NCBI GenBank assembly: GCA_050945275.1
Contig: JBMNSQ010000019.1
Span: 1 to 19,616 of the forward strand
Length of the DNA: 19,616 nt
Direction of reading: 5' to 3'
Origin: JAAYWY01 sp050945275
Lineage (GTDB): Bacteria; Bacillota; DTU030; DUMP01
Every line of letters begins with the position of its first letter. The stretch's first letter is position 1. The notes below the pieces were generated by a model that worked only from the letters and a program-made list of their open reading frames with translations, was not told where the DNA came from and ran no database searches. A program made the position numbers and the translations under genes. Shown piece after piece: positions 13,144 to 19,616 of the stretch.

Positions 13144-14250
13144 ATGGTGGGCGAACGAGAGAAGCTGTTACGTAAGGGGATCGCCGAGATCAAGGCCTAT
13201 GTGCCGGGTAAACCAATAGAGGACGTCAAAAGGGAGTTTGGTTTGACGGAAGTGGTGAAACTGGCGTCCAACGAAAACCCGCTGGGCCCGTCACCTAAGG
13301 CAGTGGAGGCTATCAGGGCAGCGGTAGACGAAATTAATATTTACCCTGATGGTGCTTGTTTAGCCTTAACCCAAAAACTAGCGAACAAATTAAACGTCGA
13401 TCCAGATGAGATTGTTTTCGCCAATGGTGAGGATAACATCATCACCCTCATTTCAAAGGCATTTCTTAACGAGGGTGAAGAAATGATTATGGCTGACCCC
13501 AGTTTCTCCAGCTTCGAAATTAGCGCCCGCGCCATGGGAGCGAAGGTTGTTATGGTACCGGTGCGGCCTGATTTTACTACTGACCTAGATGCGATTTTAG
13601 GCGCTATCACCGACAAGACGAAGTTAATTTACCTCTGTAATCCTAATAATCCAACGGGAACTATCTGTACACGTGATGAGGTGGAAAAGTTCCTGGACAA
13701 GTTGCCTTCTCATGTGGTGCTGGTGTTCGATGAGGCTTATAAAGAATTTGTCGATGACCCCAACTATCCGGACGGACTTAATTATGTACGCCAAGGATAC
13801 AATGTGCTCGTTAGCCGGACGTTTTCTAAGGTATATGGGTTAGCCGGTATCCGTGTCGGCTATGCTATCGGTCATCCCGAATTTATTGGGGGCCTTAAGC
13901 GAATCCGCGAAGCCTTTGCTACTAACCGCCTGGCTCAGATAGGGGCGGCAGCAGCTCTTGATGATGATGAATTCCTCCAGAAAGTAACAACAGTCAATAG
14001 GGAAGGGCGGGAATACTTATATAAAGAGTTTGACCGCTTAGGACTGCCTTATGTTAAGAGTCAGACCAACTTTATGATGGTCGATACTAAGAAAGACATT
14101 AAAAAAGTTTTTGTAGAGCTGCAGGAACAGGGAATAATTATAAGGCCGGCTTTTATCTGGAATCTGCCTACATGGGCCCGCGTTACTGTGGGAACGATGG
14201 AAGAAAACCAGAGGTTCATCCAGGCACTGGAAAAAGTATTAGCAAAGTGA
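13144..14250 (+). CDS. hisC: Histidinol-phosphate aminotransferase family protein
   Basis: 368 aa PLP-dependent class I/II aminotransferase of the HisC branch. HisC converts imidazole-acetol phosphate and glutamate to histidinol phosphate; many Firmicute HisC-like enzymes also act on aromatic keto acids. Visible motifs: KLASNENPLGPSPKA (39-53), NIYPDGA (65-71), CNPNNPTGT (165-173), VFDEAYKEF (194-202, with Asp196 and Tyr199 at the cofactor) and SRTFSKVYGLAGIRVGY (224-240), with Lys229 as the Schiff-base lysine. Start ATG at 13144 (GTG at 13147 is the alternative); GGGGAGG lies just upstream, and the longer TTG start at 13129 would overlap that site. It has its own promoter and no his neighbours, so a dedicated histidine role is not certain. 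Confidence 0.85.
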   Translation: MVGEREKLLRKGIAEIKAYVPGKPIEDVKREFGLTEVVKLASNENPLGPSPKAVEAIRAAVDEINIYPDGACLALTQKLANKLNVDPDEIVFANGEDNIITLISKAFLNEGEEMIMADPSFSSFEISARAMGAKVVMVPVRPDFTTDLDAILGAITDKTKLIYLCNPNNPTGTICTRDEVEKFLDKLPSHVVLVFDEAYKEFVDDPNYPDGLNYVRQGYNVLVSRTFSKVYGLAGIRVGYAIGHPEFIGGLKRIREAFATNRLAQIGAAAALDDDEFLQKVTTVNREGREYLYKEFDRLGLPYVKSQTNFMMVDTKKDIKKVFVELQEQGIIIRPAFIWNLPTWARVTVGTMEENQRFIQALEKVLAK

Positions 14251-14290
14251 TATTATAAAGGTGTACTACGGATTTAAGTAAATAGGCAAG

Positions 14291-14384
14291 GGCAGAGTAG
14301 ATACCATGCGTTAAGTGCCGAAGGATGGGACGTAGCCTTTGGACGAAGAACTAAGGTTCGCGTTATGGTGTCGCGTTCGCTGCC
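14291..14384 (+). ncRNA. THF riboswitch (folT motif)
   Basis: The conserved tetrahydrofolate aptamer is present in order: closing stem GGCAG (14291-14295) with CTGCC (14380-14384), then GAGTAGAT, GCGTTAAGTG, GGATGGGACGT, ACGAAG and a 3' GGTGTCGCGTTCGC strand. ATACCAT (14301-14307) pairs with ATGGTGT (14365-14371), forming the internal long-range helix. It lies between hisC and folT and binds reduced folates, so it should lower expression of the folate transporter subunit when folate is plentiful. Confidence 0.95.
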
Positions 14385-14395
14385 ACATCAATAAA

Positions 14396-14450
14396 GAGGG
14401 AACCCTTCCTCAATGGTGTGGCTAAGTACTGCTACAGCCAAGAGGGAGGT
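14396..14450 (+). promoter_or_regulatory. Expression platform of the THF riboswitch
   Basis: A pyrimidine stretch CCTTCCTC (14404-14411) can pair either with GAGGGAA (14396-14402), forming a small local hairpin, or with the folT Shine-Dalgarno region GAGGGAGG (14442-14449). The two are mutually exclusive, which suggests control at translation initiation. No intrinsic terminator is seen here. The mechanism is inference. Confidence 0.55.
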
Positions 14451-14457
14451 GAAGACC

Positions 14458-15000
14458 GTGCGTAGTGAAGCGCAGCGGATTAGTTACCTGGCTGTTATGA
14501 CGGCTCTAGGTGTTATCCTCACCCGGGTGGCCAGTTTTCGGTTGCCTATTGGCGGTGTGGAGGGCATTCGTATTGGGCTAGGGGCGCTGCCCCTTATTAT
14601 GTCCGGTGTGATTTGGGGGCCAACGGCTGGGTTTTTTGTTGGAGCGGTTTCGGATGCCGTAGGTTATTTTATTAATCCCATGGGGTTTTATATGCCTCAT
14701 TTCACCCTGACATCAGCACTTACGGGAGCGTTGCCGGCGTTAGTGCTAAAGCTAAGTGGGAATGCCAAGCGGCCCCAAGGAGTTAGACTGGCGGTGGCAA
14801 TTTTAATAGGCCAAACAATAACATCCATGATACTAGTTCCTTACTTTCTCCAGCAGTTGTTTGGCATACCTTGGCGTCCACTGTTTGTGCCGCGGCTTAT
14901 CTCGTTGTTAATTCATGTGCCTGCGTATACATTTCTAATACATTCCTTAACTAAACGGACCGATCTGCTGGCTCGGTTAGCAAACCAACGTCCAGGGTAA
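14458..15000 (+). CDS. folT: ECF transporter substrate-binding subunit FolT (folate)
   Basis: 180 aa membrane protein, the S component that binds folate and works with shared ECF energising subunits (EcfA, EcfA', EcfT) encoded elsewhere. Six hydrophobic segments are visible; the family segment RIGLGALPLIMSGVIWGPTAG is followed by VGAVSDAVGYF and GFYMPHFTLTSALTG. Start GTG at 14458 is preferred because GGGAGGTG (14444-14451) lies 6 nt upstream. The longer in-frame ATG at 14413 overlaps the riboswitch expression platform and has no ribosome site. The riboswitch directly upstream supports folate as the substrate and fixes the regulation. A strong terminator at 15005 ends the unit. Confidence 0.92.
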   Translation: MRSEAQRISYLAVMTALGVILTRVASFRLPIGGVEGIRIGLGALPLIMSGVIWGPTAGFFVGAVSDAVGYFINPMGFYMPHFTLTSALTGALPALVLKLSGNAKRPQGVRLAVAILIGQTITSMILVPYFLQQLFGIPWRPLFVPRLISLLIHVPAYTFLIHSLTKRTDLLARLANQRPG

Positions 15001-15004
15001 GTTA

Positions 15005-15048
15005 AATAAGGGTTATCTCCGGGATTATTGGGGATAACCCTTATTTTT
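15005..15048 (+). terminator. Rho-independent terminator after folT
   Basis: Arms 15005-15017 and 15033-15045 (AATAAGGGTTATC with its complement), plus partial inner pairing, then a T run (15041-15048 overlaps the arm and tail). Confidence 0.9.
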
Positions 15049-15053
15049 ACTTA

Positions 15054-15067
15054 ATTTTAGCTAAAAT
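15054..15067. repeat. Perfect 14-bp palindrome upstream of the secreted-protein gene
   Basis: ATTTTAG-CTAAAAT with no spacer, about 85 nt before the start of the next gene. It could be an operator for a dimeric regulator; no regulator is identifiable. Confidence 0.35.
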
Positions 15068-15151
15068 AGCATCAGGCGTCGAAACAGCACAGAAGGATTC
15101 TGTTACCATAATATGGAACTGGGGAGGAGATGCGGGAAGAAGGAGTAAGGA

Positions 15152-16204
15152 GTGCTGCTGTTTATGGATGGACGAAAAAAGTGTACTAAGTTAGCACGAT
15201 TAGTACTATTGATGGTGCTAGTTCTATGTTTGCCGGCCAAGGGAAAACACCTGATGATACCGGGGAATGAGGTGATAGGTGCCGGCTTTGATAGGGGAGT
15301 CAGGGCAGCCGACGATATGGTAGGCAGTATTCATTTAGCCGAACCTGGGGTGGTGGTTGCAGTAATAACAATGCCCCGGTTAAGCGATGATCTGGTATCA
15401 GTAAGCGATGTAGTGCAGGCTCTCAGCGGAACTATTACCTGGCAAGACGCAGACAAGTTAGTGGCAAAGTTGCCACAGGGTGATTTGTTAACGATATCGG
15501 CCCAAAGCACGCTGGTGCAATGGGGACAACAAAAGATAATGCTGGAAAAGAAACCTAAGATAAAAGCGGATCGATTGCATCTGTGTTTAAGTGATGTCAA
15601 GCGGTTGTGGTCGTACAGAGCGTTGGTGGAGGAGCAGGAGATTGTGTTTCTTCCTGGCGATAGCTCTAAGCAGGACTTTATCTGGGAAGAGGTACGAACC
15701 TTTTGCAGTGGGCCGGCTTGGTATGTGGTGGGCCGGATTACAAATAAGGCTACTTATGCATCGGAGCTGACGAAAGTCAGTTGGGACGTAGGGAATGATC
15801 AGGGACAGGTGTTAGCCAGTTCGGATGGTTATGTTCAGTTCCTAAATCCAGGTGAGAGCAAACCGTTTAAGCTGATGCTGCCATTTATAGCCGAAGCTAG
15901 TTGGTATCGTCTAAAGCTGACTCCGGGGTTTGCCGCCAAACCACGGCCACTTGATCTTACATCCTGTGCCAAGCCTTATGCGGATCGGGGTGTAGCATAT
16001 ATAAGCTTGCTCGGACAACTTACTAATGAAGGGCCAGAGGGGCAAGACTTTATCAAGGTTATGGTGGAGTTTCTGGACGACAAGGGGCGGTTAGTGGATG
16101 TGGATTGGGCGTTTATAAACTATCTTGGTCCGAAAGAGAGCCAAAATTTTACTGTTTATACGTCCCGGCTAGAGGCCAAACAGTGGAGAATCTGCTTTGA
16201 CTAG
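15152..16204 (+). CDS. Secreted protein: copper-amine-oxidase-N-like domain plus two FxLYD-like repeats
   Basis: 350 aa exported protein without a known name. A basic start and hydrophobic stretch (15-28, LARLVLLMVLVLCL) form a signal peptide or anchor. Residues about 65-153 have the copper amine oxidase N-terminal-like pattern common in secreted clostridial proteins ('SVSDVVQALSGTITWQDA', then 'STLVQWGQQKIMLEKKPKI' and 'LHLCLSDVKRLW'). Two similar beta-rich repeats follow: about 187-258 (AWYVVGRITNKATYASEL ... FLNPGESKPFKLMLP) and about 280-345 (VAYISLLGQLTNEG ... YLGPKESQNFTVYTS). These match the FxLYD layout of 'vvG.itN', 'vev.f.D..G.vl', 'l.pgesk.F'. Start GTG at 15152 with AAGGAG at 15139-15144; ATG at 15164 is an alternative. 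Function unknown; wall binding or extracellular scaffolding is a guess. Confidence 0.7.
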   Translation: MLLFMDGRKKCTKLARLVLLMVLVLCLPAKGKHLMIPGNEVIGAGFDRGVRAADDMVGSIHLAEPGVVVAVITMPRLSDDLVSVSDVVQALSGTITWQDADKLVAKLPQGDLLTISAQSTLVQWGQQKIMLEKKPKIKADRLHLCLSDVKRLWSYRALVEEQEIVFLPGDSSKQDFIWEEVRTFCSGPAWYVVGRITNKATYASELTKVSWDVGNDQGQVLASSDGYVQFLNPGESKPFKLMLPFIAEASWYRLKLTPGFAAKPRPLDLTSCAKPYADRGVAYISLLGQLTNEGPEGQDFIKVMVEFLDDKGRLVDVDWAFINYLGPKESQNFTVYTSRLEAKQWRICFD

Positions 16205-16255
16205 TTCATCATAATACTACTAGCGCAGTACCACGCAGGTTGTTGTGGCATTGAC

Positions 16256-16284
16256 TTGACCGTCAGTAACGGCTCGCCTATAAT
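16256..16284 (+). promoter_or_regulatory. Sigma-A promoter for tsaE-tsaB-rimI-tsaD
   Basis: TTGACC (16256-16261), 17-bp spacer, TATAAT (16279-16284), about 40 nt before tsaE. Confidence 0.85.
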
Positions 16285-16325
16285 GAAGTTAAATAATCTG
16301 GCAGGTCCTGGGAGGTATAGTGCTG

Positions 16326-16817
16326 GTGCTACAGCTAACGACAAGTAGTGTTGAAGAGACGGAGGTGCTGGGGGAAAAGCTCGGTGAGCTAGCGCGTCCA
16401 GGGATGTTGGTTTTGCTAACGGGAGATTTAGGAGCGGGGAAAACCGCGTTTGCACGGGGCGTTGCTCGTGGCCTGGGAGTAGAGGGCCCGGTAACTAGCC
16501 CCACTTTTACTTTGGTCGAGGAGCACCAAGGTAAAATACCGTTTTATCATCTCGATGTTTATCGTCTTAATGATCCAGAGGAGCTGGTGGATATTGGCTA
16601 TGAAGAATACACAGACGGTGACGGTTTGTGTCTGATCGAATGGGGCGACCTGGTGCGGGAATGGTTAGCTACGGAACAGTTAGAAATTAAGATTAACGGG
16701 GTAGGCGAGCGGCGCACGCTAACGTTCATACCCCAGGGTAGCCAATACGAACAATTGGTGAAGGAGCTGACGGAAAGTGTGGCTGCTAGCTTTAGAGACA
16801 GCAACGCCGACGCTTAG
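16326..16817 (+). CDS. tsaE: tRNA t6A biosynthesis ATPase TsaE
   Basis: 163 aa P-loop ATPase that supports turnover of the TsaB-TsaD complex, which adds threonylcarbamoyl to A37 of ANN-decoding tRNAs. Walker A GDLGAGKT is at 33-40, followed by the family's SPTFTLVEEH (58-67), 'FYHLDVYRL' and 'GDGLCLIEWGD' segments. Start GTG at 16326 is chosen because GGAGGT (16311-16316) lies 9 nt away; the in-frame GTG at 16320 would leave only 3 nt. First gene of the overlapping t6A operon; its last 41 nt overlap tsaB in another frame. Confidence 0.94.
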   Translation: MLQLTTSSVEETEVLGEKLGELARPGMLVLLTGDLGAGKTAFARGVARGLGVEGPVTSPTFTLVEEHQGKIPFYHLDVYRLNDPEELVDIGYEEYTDGDGLCLIEWGDLVREWLATEQLEIKINGVGERRTLTFIPQGSQYEQLVKELTESVAASFRDSNADA

Positions 16818-17496
16818 TGTAGCCTTAATAAAAGATGGGGAGCCGGTGGTGGAATACAACGAACGGTCGAAGCGACGGCATGCCCAAACGGTGGCACCAA
16901 CCATAGAGGCTTTATTACACGAGCAGGGCCTTAAGGCGAAAGATTTAGATGCCGTTACCTGCGGGTCGGGGCCAGGTTCGTTTACCGGCCTTAGAATTGG
17001 GCTTAGCACAGCCAAGGGGCTAGCTCAGGCGCTCGATATCGCTCTTATTACCGTTAGTACGTTGGATGTGTTGGCGGCAGCGGCAGTAAGACCAGATACT
17101 ATTGTTGCTCCGCTTATAGACGCTAAGCAAAACCATATTTATGTAGGCTTTTATAACGGCTGCAGCCAGGAAGCTTCGCTGACGCCGCTTACTGGCTATT
17201 TGGCTTTGAAGCCGCCTCAGGTGGCTGCACAGGCAGCTAAGCTCGCCGGTGACCAACCGCTGATGGTCTGCGGCGATGGCGTTCTCTTGTGCCACGCTGG
17301 GTTTACGGCAGCTGGTCTTAAGGTAGTTGAGTTGCCGCCTTGGTACAGTGCGCCGCGAGCTTCAATTTTAGGAAAAATAGCGGCCCGGCGTTTAGAGGCG
17401 GGAGAAAGCCATAATATAGCTACTGCTCAGCCAATGTATGTTCGACGGGCGGCGGCGGAACTGGCACGGGAGGCCAAGGAAAATGCCATCTGCTGA
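16777..17496 (+). CDS. tsaB: tRNA t6A biosynthesis scaffold protein TsaB
   Basis: 239 aa ASKHA-fold protein that dimerises with TsaD and holds the t6A synthase together. The family pattern is clear: MWLLALETATPTLSVALIKDG (start), RRHAQTVAPTIEALL, and CGSGPGSFTGLRIGLSTAKGLA (about 62-83), followed by 'VAPLIDAKQNHIYVGFY'. Start GTG at 16777, with AAGGAG at 16761-16766, inside the 3' end of tsaE (41-nt overlap), suggesting translational coupling. It overlaps rimI by 14 nt at its end. Confidence 0.94.
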   Translation: MWLLALETATPTLSVALIKDGEPVVEYNERSKRRHAQTVAPTIEALLHEQGLKAKDLDAVTCGSGPGSFTGLRIGLSTAKGLAQALDIALITVSTLDVLAAAAVRPDTIVAPLIDAKQNHIYVGFYNGCSQEASLTPLTGYLALKPPQVAAQAAKLAGDQPLMVCGDGVLLCHAGFTAAGLKVVELPPWYSAPRASILGKIAARRLEAGESHNIATAQPMYVRRAAAELAREAKENAIC

Positions 17497-17938
17497 GGTA
17501 ACAATCATACCTATGACTATGGACCATTTACCGGGAGTTTCGGTAGTTGAGAAGCAATCGTTCCCTGTTCCGTGGTCTAAAGATGCTTTTATATTTGAAT
17601 TATTACATAACAAGGTGGCCCATTATCTAGTGGCAATGGCCGGTGATACAGTGGTTGGTTATGCTGGTGTGTGGGTATTGGTTGATGAAGCTCACGTTAC
17701 CAATATTGCTGTGCTACCAAAGTGGCGTCGACAAAAAATAGGAAAGAGGCTGTTACTTGAACTTATATCCATGGCCAAGGAGCGCGGCGCAACCAAAATG
17801 ACGTTAGAAGTGAGAAAGTCTAATTGGAGTGCCCGTAAACTTTACGAAAAACTAGGGTTTAAGGCATTAGGCTGTAGACGTAACTATTATAGTGAAACTA
17901 AAGAAGATGCAATTGTAATGTGGAAGTATAATCTTTGA
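17483..17938 (+). CDS. rimI: Ribosomal protein S18-alanine N-acetyltransferase-like (GNAT)
   Basis: 151 aa GNAT acetyltransferase of the RimI family, which acetylates the N-terminus of ribosomal protein S18 and, in some bacteria, other proteins. The acetyl-CoA loop RRQKIGKRL (82-90) is followed by 'LEVRKSNWSARKLYEKLGF' (108-126) and a YY motif (135-136) before 'EDAIVMWKYNL', all usual for RimI. Start ATG at 17483 lies inside tsaB with GGGAGG upstream. The longer open frame from 17438 is just tsaB read in another frame. The tsaB-rimI-tsaD order is common in Firmicutes and links the two modification activities in one transcript. Confidence 0.92.
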   Translation: MPSAEVTIIPMTMDHLPGVSVVEKQSFPVPWSKDAFIFELLHNKVAHYLVAMAGDTVVGYAGVWVLVDEAHVTNIAVLPKWRRQKIGKRLLLELISMAKERGATKMTLEVRKSNWSARKLYEKLGFKALGCRRNYYSETKEDAIVMWKYNL

Positions 17939-17970
17939 CCAAAGCCCATAATAAACCCGAGGTGAGTTGT

Positions 17971-19041
17971 TTGCAGAGTGGACAAATAATTCTAGGCATT
18001 GAGACTTCGTGCGATGAAACGTCGGCAGCTATTGTAGCTGACGGGCGTGATATTTTAGCTAATGTTATTTCGTCTCAGGTAGATCTACATGCTCTGTATG
18101 GTGGGGTAGTTCCAGAGTTGGCTTCTCGCCGCCATGTGGAACTAATTGTACCGGCAGTGGAGACGGCGCTAAGAGAAGCTAATCTTACTTTTAGCGATCT
18201 GTCGGCCGTAGCGGTGACGCCGGGCCCAGGTTTGGTGGGAGCGCTCTTGGTAGGTCTCTCTTATGCTAAAGCGGTGGCACTGGCATTAGACCTACCCTTG
18301 GTGGGAGTACATCACACGGCAGCTCATGTCTATGCTAACTTATTAGTTCATCCCGGACTTGAACCACCATTTTTAAGCCTAGTGGTTTCAGGAGGACATA
18401 CATCGCTAATATATGTACGAGATCACGGCAGCTATGAGCTGCTGGGGCGGACGGTGGATGATGCCGCTGGTGAGGCGTTTGACAAAATAGCACGGGCGCT
18501 AGGGTTGGGTTATCCCGGTGGTCCGGCTATCGAGCGTTTAGCGCGTTCGGGAAACCCTGAGGCACTGGCGCTGCCTCAAGCAGTGGTGAGAGACCACCCT
18601 CTGGACTTTAGCTTTAGTGGGCTCAAGACTGCGGTTCTAAATCATCTCAACCAATTGCGACAAAAACAGCAGGAGCCAAACCAAGCCGATGTGGCTGCCA
18701 GTTTGCAGCGGGCAGTGGTGACAGTGCTAGTTGATCGGGCCCTAAAAGCGGCTATGATGACTGGCCAAAAGGAAATTGTTTTGGCCGGTGGGGTAGCAGC
18801 TAACGGCGAACTTAGGCAGTCGCTGACCCAAGCAGCTGCTGAGCAGGGAATAAAAGTGCTGGTTCCGCCACCTGTTCTTTGTACCGACAACGGGGCAATG
18901 GTAGCTTGTGCTGGTTACTGGTATTTGGCCTGTGGTTTAACGGCTCCAATGTACCTAAACGCTGTCGCCAATTTACCCTTGGGTGCGGAAAGAACCTGGG
19001 GACAACTTGGGGAAAAAAACAAGGTTGTGTCGAATAAGTGA
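17971..19041 (+). CDS. tsaD: tRNA N6-adenosine threonylcarbamoyltransferase TsaD
   Basis: 356 aa catalytic subunit of the t6A synthase, which transfers threonylcarbamoyl from its adenylate to A37 of tRNA. Family motifs in order: ILGIETSCDETSAAIV (7-22), GGVVPELASRRHVE (44-57), HHTAAH with metal-binding His115 and His119, LVVSGGHTSL, DDAAGEAFDKIARALGLGYP, FSFSGLKTAV, LAGGVAANGELR and CTDNGAMVA with the metal Asp. Start TTG at 17971 is preferred: CGAGGTG is 6 nt upstream and the product then begins just before the conserved ILGIETS. The upstream TTG at 17935 overlaps the rimI stop and adds 12 atypical residues. Last gene of the operon; a DnaA-box cluster follows. Confidence 0.95.
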   Translation: MQSGQIILGIETSCDETSAAIVADGRDILANVISSQVDLHALYGGVVPELASRRHVELIVPAVETALREANLTFSDLSAVAVTPGPGLVGALLVGLSYAKAVALALDLPLVGVHHTAAHVYANLLVHPGLEPPFLSLVVSGGHTSLIYVRDHGSYELLGRTVDDAAGEAFDKIARALGLGYPGGPAIERLARSGNPEALALPQAVVRDHPLDFSFSGLKTAVLNHLNQLRQKQQEPNQADVAASLQRAVVTVLVDRALKAAMMTGQKEIVLAGGVAANGELRQSLTQAAAEQGIKVLVPPPVLCTDNGAMVACAGYWYLACGLTAPMYLNAVANLPLGAERTWGQLGEKNKVVSNK

Positions 19042-19095
19042 GTAGTGATGAGGGTTATTTATGCCCAATAAAACCAACTGCTTTTTTGTGTATGC

Positions 19096-19167
19096 TGGGG
19101 ATAAGTGCAGGAAAAAGCTTAGACAAGCTAATTTATCTGTGGATAACCCTGTGGATTGTGTGGATAG
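19096..19167. promoter_or_regulatory. Cluster of DnaA-box-like sequences between tsaD and yigZ
   Basis: In the 146-nt convergent gap, one perfect DnaA box in reverse orientation (TGTGGATAA, 19138-19146, the complement of TTATCCACA) is joined by three near matches on the same strand: TGGGGATAA (19096-19104), TGTGGATTG (19150-19158) and TGTGGATAG (19159-19167). Three lie within 30 bp. No strong terminator is seen in the gap. A DnaA-binding site that titrates DnaA or affects transcription is inferred; it is not next to dnaA, so it is not evidence of an origin. Confidence 0.6.
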
Positions 19168-19187
19168 TGGGAAACAATGTTCGCTAT

Positions 19188-19616
19188 TTAGGTCGGTTTG
19201 ACGGTATAAGTGGGGAATAAAGAAAGGACTAGGTTTTGAGCTTCGCCATAGAAACCATTAACATTGGAGCGAGGAATGGCTACTTCTAGGGTCACTTCTT
19301 GGCAGTAGTTGGCGGATAATACCTGGCCATCATATTTGCGGACAAGATATTGGCATTGATCAAGCTGGGGGTAGTCTAGAACTAGCTCCAGCTTTTCGGT
19401 AATGACTTTAGTTTTGATACCGGCAGCGGCTAGTGCCTGCATAGCGGTACGGCCGTAGGCATCAATCAGTCCTCTAATGCCTAGTTTTTTTCCGCCAAAG
19501 TAACGGGTTACCACGACTACTGTGTTAGTTAGCTCTTGACTCAAGATTGCCCTGAGGATTGGTTCACCGGCTGTACCGGTGGGTTCGCCGGCGTCGCTGG
19601 CAAAACGTATATCGCG
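19188..19616 (-). CDS. yigZ: YigZ/IMPACT family protein (5' end outside window)
   Basis: The last 143 codons of a minus-strand gene whose start lies beyond the window edge. The UPF0029/IMPACT N-terminal domain end is clear: RFASDAGEPTGTAGEPILRA leads to LTNTVVVVTRYFGGKKLGIRG and LIDAYGRTAMQAL. The C-terminal domain (about the last 75 residues) has the usual ferredoxin-like beta-alpha pattern. An apparent TTG start at 19544 is internal, because the family motif continues upstream of it without a stop to the last base. The biochemical role of YigZ proteins is poorly defined; the eukaryotic relative IMPACT regulates translation under stress. It converges with tsaD. Confidence 0.92.
   Translation of the reverse strand, partial: RDIRFASDAGEPTGTAGEPILRAILSQELTNTVVVVTRYFGGKKLGIRGLIDAYGRTAMQALAAAGIKTKVITEKLELVLDYPQLDQCQYLVRKYDGQVLSANYCQEVTLEVAIPRSNVNGFYGEAQNLVLSLFPTYTVKPT

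Noticed and set aside
14413..14457. Earlier ATG start for folT
   Set aside because: It lies in the riboswitch expression platform, lacks a Shine-Dalgarno, and adds residues not needed for the first membrane segment.
19048..19088. Terminator after tsaD (GGGTTATT...AATAAAACC then a T run)
   Set aside because: The arms pair imperfectly and 5 nt separate them from the T tract; too weak to call.
19038..19220. 60-residue plus-strand ORF after tsaD with a hydrophobic stretch
   Set aside because: The ILWI-like run comes from the TGTGGAT repeats, no clear ribosome site precedes it, and it overlaps yigZ.

Overview
The window looks like chromosomal DNA from a spore-forming Firmicute, most likely an anaerobic member of class Clostridia (Peptococcaceae/Moorella-like). 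This is inference. It rests on a CotF-type coat protein, a T-box leader, a THF riboswitch, sigma-A promoters with 17-18 bp spacers, sigma-H-like promoters in front of a cell-wall hydrolase, strong Shine-Dalgarno sites, and 11 of 19 assigned starts being GTG or TTG. No insertion sequence, prophage, CRISPR array, tRNA or rRNA was seen.

Layout. (1) 1-2800, plus strand: the 3' part of a CotF/ferritin-like coat protein, its terminator, a divergent ATP-grasp ligase of the D-Ala-D-Ala ligase type, and a glycine-betaine-type binding lipoprotein (opuAC). (2) 2800-9240, minus strand: the permease and ATPase for that binding protein, facing it across a shared hairpin; a BaiN/HI0933-like flavoprotein; a neurotransmitter:sodium-symporter-family (NSS) transporter behind a complete T-box leader; and a LysM/NlpC-P60 hydrolase. 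Two nearly identical hairpins end the flavoprotein and NSS genes. (3) 9337-12152, plus strand: acpS, the bifunctional NAD(P)HX repair enzyme and a mazE/mazF-type toxin-antitoxin pair with a perfect consensus promoter. (4) 12210-16204: a P-loop/Asp23-like fusion protein of unknown role, a hisC-type aminotransferase, folT under a THF riboswitch, and a secreted protein with a copper-amine-oxidase-N-like domain and two FxLYD-like repeats. (5) 16256-19041: the overlapping operon tsaE-tsaB-rimI-tsaD (t6A tRNA modification and protein N-acetylation). (6) 19042-19616: a cluster of DnaA-box-like sequences, then the 3' part of a minus-strand YigZ/IMPACT gene.

How the parts connect. Two RNA switches each control one uptake gene: uncharged tRNA (probably tRNA-Val) for the NSS transporter, and reduced folate for the ECF substrate-binding subunit FolT. 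The opu genes form a complete compatible-solute importer split into convergent units. The tsa genes supply three of the four bacterial t6A proteins (TsaC is not here). The observations most worth a second look are the T-box NSS transporter whose two sodium sites appear rewritten, the DnaA-box cluster after tsaD, the P-loop/Asp23 fusion, and the twofold-symmetric di-iron-like ligand set in the coat protein.
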